A stretch of DNA of 64,000 nucleotides from an uncultured Collinsella sp. Lineage in GTDB: Bacteria; Actinomycetota; Coriobacteriia; Coriobacteriales; Coriobacteriaceae. Numbering within the stretch: position 1 is the first letter of the stretch; every line of letters starts with the position of its first letter. The notes beneath the pieces are model-generated. The model was given only the letters and a program-made list of their open reading frames with translations, was not told the DNA's origin and made no database searches. Positions 16,846-26,600 of the stretch are shown in pieces. The translations under genes and the position numbers were made by a program. Where the stretch lies: NCBI GenBank assembly GCA_958435545.1, contig CAUBGU010000001.1, positions 1 through 64,000 of the forward strand. The letters are read 5' to 3'.

Positions 16846-17122
16846 GCAGTCCTCCTGTCTGGTACGCCGCCGTGCTCTGTGAGTCGGTGATACGTCGATC
16901 TGCAGCGCTCGCGCAGCGGCATTGAAAATACTGATTTAATGTAGCGCATCGAGCGCATCGATGCACCCCGCAACGGGCGCATGTGCAGAAAAAGTTTGCA
17001 CGCGGAGGGGATGGGCACAGCACCGGGCACGGTGAGTTCATGGAACACAGGGGCACCATAATTAGATGCCAATGGCGTGGTAGAACTGTGCTCGATATGC
17101 ATCCGCAAAAGAAAGAGGCACC

Positions 17123-17764
17123 ATGGTCTCGCGGGTTCTCTACCGACCGTTTGATACCGAAGACTTCGACGCCATCGCGCTGATTCTGCAGCAGCTTTGG
17201 CATAACAATTCGGATAACGATGAGTACAACCGCCTTGAGGCCGCGTGCGACCTCGCCTACTGCCTTTCGTCGTCGACGTTTTCACAGGTTGCCGTAATCG
17301 ACGGTCAGGCGCGTGGCATTTCGCTCGCGCGTGCGGGACAGAGCTCCGGCGCCACTATCAACGAGCATTGGATGGATACCGAACGCGCGCTGCTATCGCA
17401 GATGCGTGAGCTGGAGCCTGATGCCTGCGCCGAGTATCTCTCGTTTGTGCGCGCAACCATCCGAACCAACAACCGCCTGCTCGAGAGCAGCCCGTTGCCG
17501 CACGACAACGAGGTCACGCTGCTTGCCGTGGATCGCGATGTCCATGGCCTGGGCGTTGGCACGGTTCTGCTCGATGCCGCGGTCTCGCACCTATCCTCGC
17601 TTGGAGCGACGAGGGCGCACCTGTACACCGACTCCAACTGCTCGTGGAAGTTCTACGAGCTGCATGGCTTTAAGCGCACGGCCACGCACCGCGCCAACCG
17701 CGAAGAGCGCCGTCACGACATGCCGCGCGAAAGCTTCCTCTACGAACTCGACCTAACAGCCTAG
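17123..17764 (+). CDS. GNAT-family N-acetyltransferase
   Basis: 213 residues. The acetyl-CoA-binding motif A is visible as LLAVDRDVHGLGVGTVLLDAAVSHL (R/Q-x-x-G-x-G/A core as HGLGVG), followed by motif B LYTDSNCSWKFYELHGFKRT. The N-terminal third is the variable substrate side. The substrate cannot be inferred. AAAGAGG lies upstream of the ATG. Single gene, convergent with the DUF2207 gene. Confidence 0.85.
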   Translation: MVSRVLYRPFDTEDFDAIALILQQLWHNNSDNDEYNRLEAACDLAYCLSSSTFSQVAVIDGQARGISLARAGQSSGATINEHWMDTERALLSQMRELEPDACAEYLSFVRATIRTNNRLLESSPLPHDNEVTLLAVDRDVHGLGVGTVLLDAAVSHLSSLGATRAHLYTDSNCSWKFYELHGFKRTATHRANREERRHDMPRESFLYELDLTA

Positions 17765-17779
17765 GCCCAGCAGCCATAC

Positions 17780-17821
17780 CTAGTCATTTAGGAACGTCCC
17801 CAGTGACTAGTCGTTGGGGAC
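17780..17821. repeat. Interlocked inverted repeats downstream of the GNAT gene
   Basis: CTAGTCA (17780-17786) pairs with TGACTAG (17804-17810), and GTCCCCA (17796-17802) pairs with TGGGGAC (17815-17821), so two alternative hairpins overlap. The GGGGAC phrase recalls the REP-like sequence at 19987-20009. Possible terminator or REP-type relic. Confidence 0.45.
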
Positions 17822-17847
17822 AGTCTTCGTAGGTAGCGCATAAAAAA

Positions 17848-17889
17848 GGGATGGGCTTCCCCCGACGGCTGTCGAGAAAAGCCCATCCC
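17848..17889 (-). terminator. Terminator of the DUF2207 gene
   Basis: The perfect 11-bp stem GGGATGGGCTT/AAGCCCATCCC is followed on the minus strand by TTTTTTAT, 15 bp past the stop. Confidence 0.85.
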
Positions 17890-17903
17890 ATAATTTACGA
17901 CCG

Positions 17904-19847
17904 CTAGAACGTTCCGCCGCCGCCTCCGCCGACGCCGCCGCCTCCGCCGCCCGAGAAGCCGCCGCCTCCGCCGCCGCTCGAGCTGTCGGAGCTCGATGCC
18001 AGCTCACGGATGCTCTCGTGATACACGCCGTCGAACGAATCCATCGGCGACTCGTTGCCGTAATGATGGTAGTACCACCAGTAGCAGGGGTAATTGTCGT
18101 AGAAACCGTCGGCCTCGCGCACCTCGGGAGGAACAGCCTCGGCAAGCTGACGCAGGACTTCCTTGGAAACACCCAGCGCCGCACCCATCACCAGAAGTTT
18201 ATTCCACAGTACCAGATCGCCCGGAACGGCTTCCTTTAGGCGCGTGAAATCCTCAAGCCAATGCTTGAGCGCCTTGCAGCGAGCCGCCACCTCGGCGCCC
18301 TCCGGCGTAAAGCGGCGGAACGTAAGGCCCACGCCGATACCCACCAGCACAATCGGCACCGAGATAACCGCGGCAGTAATGTTCGCCTGTGCGCCATCGG
18401 TAAAGAAGATGGATCCCACGGGAACAAAGGCAATCAGGATACCAAGAACCAGGCAAAACACCATTGCAACAATGCCGTCCGAGGCAACGTACTCGCTATC
18501 GGCCAGCTTGCCCTTAACAGTGTTCTGATAGTCCTCGAGCTTGTCGCCCACGGGTGTAGCGTGCTGCTTGACGTAGCGCTGCAGCTCGTCGAACGTGCGC
18601 GAGCGATCGCCGTTCTCGTCAGGCTTAGCACCGGCGAAGAAGACCTTGAGCACCATGTGGTCAATGCCCTTGGCCGACTTCCAGCCCGCATCACTCACCG
18701 TCACGCGATACGTCTGCTCTTCTTTTTCACGCCCCAACAGACCCTTCTTGGCCTTGGTCACGGTCGCCTGCTCCAGTTTGATCACACGGTCGTCAGTGAG
18801 CTTCATGAGCGTGGCGATATATGCCTGATCGGGCACCTCGTTCCAGCTCATGAGGGCCGAAAGCACGGCGGGATGGTCGGCCGAAGGCACATCGCGGAAA
18901 TATTCGTCCTGGAAAAGCGGCTTGGGCTTGCGCTTGCGCAGCTTGAGCATAACGATTGTGCCGGTAAAGGCCACCGCCGCAACAACACTTAGCACGGCAA
19001 GTGCATTGGCAATCATGCGAGCGTGAGCGCGGCGGGCGTTAGCTTCGTCGGCCCATTCCTTCTCTTCACTCAGGATCGTTGACATGCGCTCTTCGCCCGC
19101 GGCGGCAAGCTGCGGCACCCAGTCGCTGGGGAAGGCGATGCGTGCCTCGGCGAATTCGCCCTGATGCACGCAGGGAATGGTATAGGTGACCATGGGCTCG
19201 TCCTCATCGAGCGACACGTCGCCCGTCAGCGGACCGTGGCCCCATGCGCGGAAGTTATCGCCTTTGACGGCCGCCGTCCCGGCAGCGGCATTTGCGAAGC
19301 GCACTTCCATCTCGACATCGTCGGAATCCGCAGACCAGCCGTCACCCACGAACTTCCAGTAGAGCTCGGCGGTATCGGCCCAGTTCATAACCGCACCGGT
19401 CATGGTGTAGCTCACGTAATAGATCGCGCTATCGCCGCTCTCGTGGGGGCTGAAAACCTTGATCTTTACGCCGTCACCAGTCTGCTCGACCGTATAGACG
19501 CCAGAGTCACCCTTGTTCGCGCTATCGACTTTGTTGAACGCGGTGTCCTCCTCCTCGACGCTCAGCACATCGACACCCGCCGTACCGCCCTGCTGGTTGG
19601 TGCCCGTATTGATCTCCCAAAACACGCCGTTGATGTCGTCATCGAAATCAAACTGGCGCCCCTCGACAACGGTCAGCGAGCCGTCGGCCTCGACCGTGGC
19701 GCCGATATAGGTTTGGGTCATGGAGTAGCCGTCGGCGTGCGCGGCGACAGGCAGCAGCAACAACGCGAGCGCGACGAGCACGCAGACGGAAGCGAATCGC
19801 GCAAACAGGCAGCGCTGCCGACAAGTATTGGCAACGGGGGCGTTCAT
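17904..19847 (-). CDS. DUF2207-type membrane protein with Gly-rich tail
   Basis: 647 residues. A signal peptide (ASVCVLVALALLLLPVAAHADG) is followed by an extracytoplasmic beta-rich DUF2207 domain (IGATVEADGSLTVVEGRQFDF...IYYVSYTMTGAV). A membrane helix follows at about residue 280 (ALAVLSVVAAVAFTGTIVMLKL), then a cytoplasmic part and two further helices (IVAMVFCLVLGILIAFVPVGSIFF, ITAAVISVPIVLVGIGVGLTF). A Ser/Gly repeat tail (GGGGGGFSGGGGGG) ends the protein, as is common in this family. ATG 19847 has AAAGGATG upstream; longer in-frame starts to 19916 do not. Function of the family is unknown. Confidence 0.82.
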   Translation of the reverse strand: MNAPVANTCRQRCLFARFASVCVLVALALLLLPVAAHADGYSMTQTYIGATVEADGSLTVVEGRQFDFDDDINGVFWEINTGTNQQGGTAGVDVLSVEEEDTAFNKVDSANKGDSGVYTVEQTGDGVKIKVFSPHESGDSAIYYVSYTMTGAVMNWADTAELYWKFVGDGWSADSDDVEMEVRFANAAAGTAAVKGDNFRAWGHGPLTGDVSLDEDEPMVTYTIPCVHQGEFAEARIAFPSDWVPQLAAAGEERMSTILSEEKEWADEANARRAHARMIANALAVLSVVAAVAFTGTIVMLKLRKRKPKPLFQDEYFRDVPSADHPAVLSALMSWNEVPDQAYIATLMKLTDDRVIKLEQATVTKAKKGLLGREKEEQTYRVTVSDAGWKSAKGIDHMVLKVFFAGAKPDENGDRSRTFDELQRYVKQHATPVGDKLEDYQNTVKGKLADSEYVASDGIVAMVFCLVLGILIAFVPVGSIFFTDGAQANITAAVISVPIVLVGIGVGLTFRRFTPEGAEVAARCKALKHWLEDFTRLKEAVPGDLVLWNKLLVMGAALGVSKEVLRQLAEAVPPEVREADGFYDNYPCYWWYYHHYGNESPMDSFDGVYHESIRELASSSDSSSGGGGGGFSGGGGGGVGGGGGGTF

Positions 19848-19986
19848 AGGCACATCCTTTGTCTGTAAAACCAACATCGCCATTGTCCCACGTTTGCGGG
19901 CACACATGACGAACATCTAGGCGACCGGAGTGCCAAACGGGATGAAAGTCACGCCCGCACCCCGACACTTGGAAAACGATCTATTG

Positions 19987-20009
19987 GGGACGGAGGAAAA
20001 CGGATCATT
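19987..20009 (+). repeat. REP-like 23-mer, copy 1
   Basis: The 23-bp sequence beginning GGGACGGAGGAAAACGG is repeated, reverse-complemented and with one change, at 23658-23680. In both places flanking CGATC/GATCCG half-sites make it partly palindromic. Probably a dispersed repeat. Confidence 0.6.
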
Positions 20010-20232
20010 GGGTTGAACCGACAGACAGCAACAAATTTGTTGTTTAGGACGCTCTTTGGCCGAATCCCGCGCCAACAATAGATACCACTTCACAGCTCCG
20101 TCACAGGTGTAGCGGCTTTGTGTGGGCTCGGCATGCGCTGATTGAGCCACCAGTCGAGGGGCATAAAGCAGTTGAGCGAAAACGGTTTGCCCCTTTGCCG
20201 TTCGCTCGAGGATCATGTCCCCCTTTTCCGCG

Positions 20233-20268
20233 GAAACCCCGGCAGTTGCGAAGAGCTGCCGGGGTTTC
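20233..20268 (+). terminator. Orphan intrinsic terminator
   Basis: A 13-bp perfect stem GAAACCCCGGCAG/CTGCCGGGGTTTC with a GC-rich core is followed by TGTTGTC on the plus strand. No recognisable gene ends before it in either direction. Confidence 0.55.
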
Positions 20269-20391
20269 TGTTGTCTAAGGTGCCAAGTTGACGGACAGGA
20301 ATTAAAGCACCGAGTCTGCAGCCCGCCATACGCAATGCGGGGCCTCGACAACTTGCGGACCACAGTGACGCCTCCCCATCGCGCCCCGCGC

Positions 20392-20407
20392 TATACTCGT
20401 CCGCATG
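20392..20407 (+). promoter_or_regulatory. Probable leaderless start of gluQ
   Basis: TATACT (20392-20397) lies exactly 7 nt before ATG 20405 and no Shine-Dalgarno sequence is present, which fits a transcript beginning at the start codon. A clear -35 is not visible. Confidence 0.4.
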
Positions 20408-21415
20408 GATATCAAAACACGCAACATAGCAACGCCCGCCGCGGATGCGCCAACGACGCAGCCCGCCTCCGTTCCCGCGCCCGTCGTGGGGCGCTTTGCC
20501 CCGTCGCCATCGGGCCGCATGCACCTGGGCAACGTGTTCAGCTGCCTCTGCTCGTGGCTTTCGGCCCGCAGCCAAGGCGGCAGCATTGTGTTGCGCATCG
20601 AGGACCTGGACGATCGCTGTAAGCGCCCGGAACTTGCCGCTCAACTGATTGACGACCTGGCCTGGCTAGGGCTTGAGTGGGACGAAGGCCCCTACTACCA
20701 GCACGATCGCCTCGACCTGTACGAGAGCGCCTTGCGCCAGCTGCAGGGCGCTGGCCTCACCTACCCCTGTTTTTGCACGCGCGCCGAGCTCCACGCCGCG
20801 AGCGCGCCGCACGCCAGCGACGGCACGCCCATCTACCGCGGCGCCTGCCGAGGCCTTTCGGCCGAAGAGGTCGCCCGCCGCAGTGCCCTGCGCGCCCCGG
20901 CCACGCGCCTGCGCGTGCCCGCCGTCGACGACCTCGCAGACGATGTGGTCGAATTCGTGGACCGCACGTACGGGGCCCAATGCGAGGCACTCGCCACCGA
21001 ATGCGGCGACTTTTTGGTGCGCCGCAGCGACGGCGTGTTTGCCTACCAGCTGGCCGTGGTGGTCGACGACGCCGCCATGGGTGTTACCGAGGTCGTGCGC
21101 GGATGCGACCTGCTGGGCTCCACGCCGCGCCAAATCTACCTGCAGCATCTGCTGGGACTTCCCACGCCGCACTACGCGCATATTCCGCTGCTCATGTCGC
21201 CGGACGGCCGCCGCCTTTCCAAGCGCGATCGCGATCTGGACCTGGGCGAGCTCCGCGCCCGCTTTGGCACACCCGAGGCATTGCTGGGCTGGCTCGCCGG
21301 GCAAACGGGCATCGCACCGGACACCACACCGCGCTCTGCCAAGCAGCTGGTCGAATACTTTAGCTGGGACGTCATCCGTGCGCATCGCGAGAACATCACT
21401 GTAACTGCCGAGTAG
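20405..21415 (+). CDS. gluQ: Glutamyl-Q tRNA(Asp) synthetase (GluRS-like, no anticodon-binding domain)
   Basis: 336 residues with only the class I catalytic half of a glutamyl-tRNA synthetase. The HIGH-like motif is GRFAPSPSGRMHLGN, followed by LRIEDLDDR. A zinc site typical of GluQ is present (CFC at YPCFCTRAEL, then IYRGACR). The KMSKS equivalent is RRLSKRDRDLDLGEL. In characterised bacteria this enzyme glutamylates queuosine in tRNA-Asp. The first about 25 residues are a Thr/Ala/Pro-rich extension. The start at 20405 fits a leaderless message. Confidence 0.9.
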   Translation: MDIKTRNIATPAADAPTTQPASVPAPVVGRFAPSPSGRMHLGNVFSCLCSWLSARSQGGSIVLRIEDLDDRCKRPELAAQLIDDLAWLGLEWDEGPYYQHDRLDLYESALRQLQGAGLTYPCFCTRAELHAASAPHASDGTPIYRGACRGLSAEEVARRSALRAPATRLRVPAVDDLADDVVEFVDRTYGAQCEALATECGDFLVRRSDGVFAYQLAVVVDDAAMGVTEVVRGCDLLGSTPRQIYLQHLLGLPTPHYAHIPLLMSPDGRRLSKRDRDLDLGELRARFGTPEALLGWLAGQTGIAPDTTPRSAKQLVEYFSWDVIRAHRENITVTAE

Positions 21416-21430
21416 CCAAACGCCTCGCCC

Positions 21431-22156
21431 CTACGCAACATCCCAGGGCTGGAGTTCGTCGCCCAGGCGAACGATGCAGTCGTAGAGCACGGTGTGGCGC
21501 TCGGCCGGGTTGGCATCCCGATGGAAATGCCCGTAGTACCAGCGTTTGTAATCCAAGTGGTCTTCCAGCTCATCGAAAAATGCCGTAAGCCGATCAACGG
21601 CGGGGTAATTCCAGCCGGGTGCCGGATAAAGCGTGGGCGAAAGCATGCGCGTAGAGCAGGTGTGGGTGATCACGTAGTCGACCTTCCAGCCCACGCTGTC
21701 GAGCTTTGCCCGCGCCTCCTCAAAGTTGCGCTCGTCCGGCAGCTCCTGTGGCCACCAGCTGGAATACGGTATGCGGTATTCCTTGTCCACGCTCGTGGCA
21801 CCGCCCATAGTAAAGATCGTTGAGTCATCGAGCTCAAAAACCTCGCCGCGCGTCAGGCGTCGGATGGGAGAGGTATCCGATAGGCGCTGCGTCAGCCCAC
21901 CGTGCCACAACTCCATGGGGCGCTCCGCCCAATGATCGAAACGCTCGTGGTTGCCGTCGACGAACAGCGCGGTATAGGGACGCGATTCCAGCCAGGCGAT
22001 GTCGGCGCACTCCTCGGCAGAGAAATCCCACGGAAAGCCAAAGTCGCCCGCGACGATGAGATAGTCGTCGCTCGTCAGGCTATCCCCAAGGTCCCAATCG
22101 CGCAGCTTTTGCATGTCGAGGCCGCCGTGAATATCGCCCGTCACATAGACCGTCAT
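21431..22156 (-). CDS. Calcineurin-like metallophosphoesterase
   Basis: 241 residues. Metal ligands are arranged as in the family: TGDIHGG (D-x-H), VAGDFGFPWD (GD), VDGNHERFD (GNHE) and a distal YVITHTCS and YYGHFHRDANP (GHxH-like). It overlaps the upstream phosphoesterase gene by 4 bp (ATGA), so both are made from one message. Substrate unknown; related proteins are annotated as general phosphodiesterases. Confidence 0.88.
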   Translation of the reverse strand: MTVYVTGDIHGGLDMQKLRDWDLGDSLTSDDYLIVAGDFGFPWDFSAEECADIAWLESRPYTALFVDGNHERFDHWAERPMELWHGGLTQRLSDTSPIRRLTRGEVFELDDSTIFTMGGATSVDKEYRIPYSSWWPQELPDERNFEEARAKLDSVGWKVDYVITHTCSTRMLSPTLYPAPGWNYPAVDRLTAFFDELEDHLDYKRWYYGHFHRDANPAERHTVLYDCIVRLGDELQPWDVA

Positions 22157-22791
22157 CGGATCACCACTTCCCTCTTATAACTTTCGAGATCGTGCTCGAC
22201 CTGCTCGTCGCCCGTGGCATTGACCCACCACGGCCATTTAACGCAACACATCGGCTCGTCTACCTGCGCAAACCAAGCTTTGAGCTCCTCCAAGCTCACC
22301 GGGGCGTAGCTGTTGGCGTCCACGCCCACGTCATAGCGCAGCAGTCCCTGCCTGCGGTTGAACTCGTTGTATGCGCCGCCGCAACTGTGGATATGCCCGT
22401 GCAAATGCCAGCTGCCGTGCGACATGCCCTGCCAGTCGACCATGGGATAGTGGCTCAGCACGATTTTTTGGCAGTTGATCTTGAGCGCGCAAATGGGCGG
22501 CTCGACGATAAAAGCATCCGCTACCGCAGGCTGCGTCCAGTCTTTGTCGTGGTTGCCGGGCAGCAGATGGACGCGCTTGCAGGCAATGCTTTTGCGCAGC
22601 TCGTAGGCGTCTTGGACCGTCATCTTAAAGCTAAAGTCACCCAAGATGTAGAGCTCGTCATCCGCAGCAACCTTGCTGTTAATGTTGGCGACCATGGCAT
22701 CGTTCATCTGCGCAACAGTCGACCAAGGCCTATCGCTAAGCCGTAGCATGTTCTCGTGTCCAAAGTGAGTATCGCCGGTAAACCAGATCAC
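22153..22791 (-). CDS. Calcineurin-like metallophosphoesterase, second gene of coupled pair
   Basis: 212 residues: WFTGDTHFGHENML (D-x-H), ILGDFSF (GD), LLPGNHD (GNHD), IVLSHYPM and WHLHGHIHS (GHxH). The GTG at 22791 is chosen because AGGAGG is spaced 5 nt before it and it leads straight into VIWFTGDTHFG; the ATG at 22821 has no site. Related in sequence to the downstream gene only at family level. The tight coupling suggests a shared task. Confidence 0.88.
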   Translation of the reverse strand: MIWFTGDTHFGHENMLRLSDRPWSTVAQMNDAMVANINSKVAADDELYILGDFSFKMTVQDAYELRKSIACKRVHLLPGNHDKDWTQPAVADAFIVEPPICALKINCQKIVLSHYPMVDWQGMSHGSWHLHGHIHSCGGAYNEFNRRQGLLRYDVGVDANSYAPVSLEELKAWFAQVDEPMCCVKWPWWVNATGDEQVEHDLESYKREVVIR

Positions 22792-22831
22792 GGGGACCTC
22801 CTGTTGCTGCGGGGTATCCATCCCTTAGGGC

Positions 22832-23071
22832 TTACCCCTCGTTCTTCCATCCAAACGGGTCGAGCACCCAAAAAATCAGATCGAGTACGCCGCCGGTCAT
22901 CATGGCGCCGGCAAGGGCCATGCAAACGTGCAGGGAACTGGCACTTCGGAGCACGTCGAATGGCCCCAGAACAGCCAGCAGCGCGACCGCTGCGCCGGCA
23001 AGGCACAACGCGAGGCACGGCCCCGCGTCCTTGACGCACTTCTTTGCGAGATGCTTGGTGTTATCGCTCAT
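22832..23071 (-). CDS. Small membrane protein (79 aa)
   Basis: Begins MSDNTKHLAKKCVKDAG, then two predicted helices (CLALCLAGAAVALLAVLGPF and CMALAGAMMTGGVLDLIFWVL), ending in a polar tail. AAGGAG lies upstream of ATG 23071; the earlier ATG at 23110 has no support. No family recognised. It ends 40 bp before the phosphoesterase pair on the same strand and may share its message. Confidence 0.6.
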   Translation of the reverse strand: MSDNTKHLAKKCVKDAGPCLALCLAGAAVALLAVLGPFDVLRSASSLHVCMALAGAMMTGGVLDLIFWVLDPFGWKNEG

Positions 23072-23224
23072 TGGTATCGAACTCCTTAGAGGATCGTTGT
23101 TTGGGTACATGCCGCCGCGGCAGAGCAGGGCGGCAGGGTAAGTGTCCCATGCCGTGCGGACACGTTTTTAAACCCATGTATCCGCAGGGACCCATGTCCT
23201 TGCAGAACACCCCCGAAGAATCGT

Positions 23225-23581
23225 CTAAGCCGCTGGCGGGCAACATACTGAACAGGGGGTCTTTCCTCGTTTGAGCGCGGTCGCCAGTGGCACGCTTGTT
23301 CTAATGGCATTTTGAGGAAGGTTTTTGCATCCCCCAGAACGGTGATAAATCTTGCCGTTCTTGATGACGATCACCTTGGTTTTTGAAGCAGCCACGCTGC
23401 GGGACTTGATGGGCGCATCCGCCTTTTGACGAGCCGGTGCCGTTTTCCGAGGCCAGCCTCTCGGAAAATCAGAATCGCAGAATCGATTGATGTAGCTGTC
23501 GAAACATCCATCGAACAGCAGCCCCGTTGCCAAGCCCGCCATGAACCCACAGGCAATCGCGGCCTCTCCTCTAATTTGCAT
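23225..23581 (-). CDS. Small membrane-anchored protein with Cys-pair zinc-ribbon-like C terminus
   Basis: 118 residues. One N-terminal hydrophobic segment (ACGFMAGLATGLLF) is followed by a basic linker and a C-terminal module KIYHRSGGCKNLP...ALKRGKTPCSVCCP. The H-x3-C...G-x-x-P-C-x-x-C layout is like the Ada-type zinc-binding module found in some exported or competence-related small proteins. The assignment is by pattern only. AGGGAG lies before the ATG. Monocistronic. Confidence 0.55.
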   Translation of the reverse strand: MQIRGEAAIACGFMAGLATGLLFDGCFDSYINRFCDSDFPRGWPRKTAPARQKADAPIKSRSVAASKTKVIVIKNGKIYHRSGGCKNLPQNAIRTSVPLATALKRGKTPCSVCCPPAA

Positions 23582-23615
23582 ATGTCCCTCCTTAATTAAT
23601 CTTGAAGATAAAAGC

Positions 23616-23654
23616 GGCGCGCGCCGCAGGACCCATGCCCTTGCGGCGCGCGCC
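23616..23654 (-). terminator. Terminator of the CAP-domain surface protein
   Basis: A 13-bp perfect stem GGCGCGCGCCGCA/TGCGGCGCGCGCC is followed on the minus strand by GCTTTTATC, shortly after the stop at 23680. Confidence 0.75.
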
Positions 23655-23657
23655 GAA

Positions 23658-23680
23658 AATGATCCGCTTTCCTCCGTCCC
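23658..23680 (-). repeat. REP-like 23-mer, copy 2
   Basis: The reverse complement matches 19987-20009 with one substitution. Its edge provides the last base of the surface protein's TAG stop codon, so the repeat abuts a coding sequence. Confidence 0.55.
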
Positions 23681-26600
23681 TAACGGATCAGCTGGCGGCG
23701 CTTGTCGGACAGGAAGACGCCGGCGGCAACCAGGACCGTGCCTCCAATTACGAACGTCTCGCCCAGCAGGTTGGACACGTCGCCCGTGGCGGGCATCGTC
23801 GTCTGCTGCGTGGTGGCCTCGGACGCCGAGGTCATGTGCTTGGCCTGGTACGCCACCTGCGTCGCAGGCTGAGTCTGCTCGCCATTCCCGCGCTCGGCGG
23901 CCTCTTGGCGAGCGATCTCGGCGTTGAGCTCGACAATAGCCTGGTCGAGCTCGGCCTTGGCGGCGGTATAGTTGGCAAGCGCCTCCAAGTAGGCAGGTGC
24001 CACAGCATCCGTCGCAGCAACGGCAGCGTCGAGCTCAATCTTGGCAGCTGCGGCGCGCTCGGCGGCATCGTGGGCTGCAGCGATCTTAGCGTTGAGCGCC
24101 TCATCCGCATCGTTGGCACGGCCGCTAGCGATGGCGTCGGCAAGGTTGATCCTGCGCAGGCGGGCAACCGCGGCGGCAGAAGCATCGCGATCAGCGGTCG
24201 CATCCGTTACGGCGTCGTCCGCCGCAGTCACGCCAGACTCGGCATCGGTCTTCGCCGAAGCCGCTGCCTCAACAGCAGCATCGGCAGCGGCCTTGTCCTC
24301 CGTCGCCTGAGCAAGCGCCGCGGCGGCATCATGTAGCTGAGCCGCACGAGCAGCAGCCGCGACGGATGCGGCCTGAGCCGCGGTCACAGCCGTGCCGGCA
24401 CCGCTCGCAGCAGCCTGGGCGGCAACAAGCTCGGCCTGGGCAGCAGCGACGTCGGCATCTGCCTGGCCTGCCGCACCCTGCGCGGCATTCACTGCAGCCT
24501 GCGCGTCAGCCTGAACGGCACGCGCCCCCTCGAGCACCGCCGAGGCCGCATCAAATGCACGCTGAGCAGCGGCAACGTCGGCAGAGTACGCAGCCAGCTC
24601 GTCCTGGGCGGCAGCAAGCGCGCTCTCCTTGTCGCCAACGCCGGCGCGAGCGGCATCCAGCGCACGCCGGGCAGCGGCAGCCTTGCCCTTGGCGACATCG
24701 AGTTCATCAGACTTGGCAGTCACGACACTCTGCGCCGCGGTAACCGCAGCGCTGGCAGCGTCCACGTCGGCGCGGGCATCAGCCACGGCACGCGCAGCGG
24801 CCTCAGCCGCGGCCTGCTTCTCCCCCACGGCAGCCTGGGCATCCGAGGCCCCAGCGGCAGCAGCGTCAACATCGGCGGCAGCAGCATCGACTTGAGCCTG
24901 CCTTGCAGCGGCGGCCTGCGACGCGGCGCTCACCTTGCCGCCAGCCTGCGCAGCCGCGCCCTGAGCGGCAGAAAGCTCCTGACGAGCCGCGTCCACGCCC
25001 TGCCCAGGATTTGCCAACGAGTCACACCACGCATTAAGCGCAGCCTCGTATTCGGCAACCGTCATCGGATTGGCGGCATTCGTGTACCATCCTCCAGACA
25101 TAGAGAACGTCTGCGCCTGCGTAAGCCAACGGTTCATCGTCCCGCGCGTGCAAACCCCCATACCCGTTACGGTGTAATCGGGATCGATCACATTCATGTA
25201 GTGACCGACTGTATGCACGCTCCCGCCATGCGCAGCCACGTAGCGATCGATTTCGTCGCCATGCTGCTCGTAGAAATCAAAAGCAGCCTTTCCCGTAAGG
25301 CCCGTCGCTCCCAGCGTAGCCGCAGCGCGGTCAAAGACGGCCTTCTCCTGATCGACCCACTGGATGAACGGGTCGCTTCCGTAGTTCCACGCCACGTTTT
25401 CGCCCACGTTGAACTGCATGGCGTGCGCAGTCTTGGTATCGGAGAAATTCGCATCGGCAATCGCGGTCGCCATCATGGCATACGTCACCTTGAGCTCACC
25501 CAGGCCAACGCTCGCACGATACTTGTTGCACGCCTTGAGCCACACAATCGCTTGCTTCATGTTGGTCAGACTCGTCGCGTCAACCTCCTCGCCCACCTTG
25601 GTGAGGCTGGCATATTTGCAGTTGAGAATCAGGTCCGCCGCATCGTCGGCACCCACGCTCTTAAAGAACGCAATGGCGCCCTGGCGGTAGTTTTCCGCCG
25701 AGGCGTTCGCCGTAGCCTGAGCGGCGTCGAGCTTGGCCTGCGCTTGAGCTACAGCCTGATCGGCCTGCTGCTTTTGAGCCTTTGCCTGGTCGAGCGCCTT
25801 GTCGGCAGCGTTCTTCTCGTCCTTAGCGGCCGAGAGCTTGGCCTGAGCGTCGGCCAGCGCCGCAAGCGCATTGGCATGCTCGGCCTTAGCCTGATCGACG
25901 GCGGCGTCTGCCGCGGTCGCAGCAGCCGTGGCAGCGTCCAACTTGGACTGCGCGTCAGCCGCAGCCTGCTGCTGGACGGCGAGCGCCTGCTGAGCAGCCT
26001 GCACCTCACCCTCGGCAGTGGTCACTTCCTGCGAGGCAGCAGCGAGTTCGCCCTCGCGCTGCGCCTGGACCGACTTGGCGGCGTCCAGCGCGGCAGCGGC
26101 GGCGTCCACCTTGGCCTTGGCAGCCTCGTACTCCGGGCCCGCGGCACCCTGCTCGGCACGGTCGAGATCGGCCTTGGCGGCATCATAGCTCGCCTGAGCG
26201 GCATTCACATCCTTATCGGCCGCATCCTTTGCCTGCTGAGCTGCCGAAAGCTTGCCTTGCGCGTCCTACTGTTTGGCCGCGGCGGCATCAACGCCAGCCT
26301 GGGCATTCGAAAGCCTGACCTGCGCGTCGGCGGCCTGCTGCTTTGCCTGCTCCAGCTCGCTCGCGGCCTGCTCGGCAGCGGCCTGAGCCGCGGCAACAGC
26401 CTCGGGCGTGGCATCGGCAGCAGCGGCCTGCGCGGACTTGAGCGCAGCCTGGGCATCGTCGGCGGTCTTCTGGGCAGCGGTCAGGGCTTCACCCTTGTCC
26501 GTCAGATCCCTCTTTGCGGCATCGAGTGCAGCTTGAGCGTCCTCGAGCGCCTTCACGTCCGCATCGGCCTTGTCCTGCGCGGCACCCATCTGCTGCTCCA

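Larger units (their letters stand above)
19848..20404. other. 557-bp intergenic region with REP-like copy and an orphan terminator
   Basis: I see no convincing gene between the divergent DUF2207 and gluQ genes. It contains the REP-like sequence at 19987-20009 and an intrinsic-terminator hairpin at 20233-20268 that ends no identifiable gene. Together these suggest a decayed gene or element. A minus-strand open stretch across 20000-20215 is translatable but resembles nothing I know. Confidence 0.5.

Noticed and set aside
20000..20215. Minus-strand gene in the gap before gluQ
   Set aside because: No ribosome site, no family resemblance and a REP-like repeat inside the frame.
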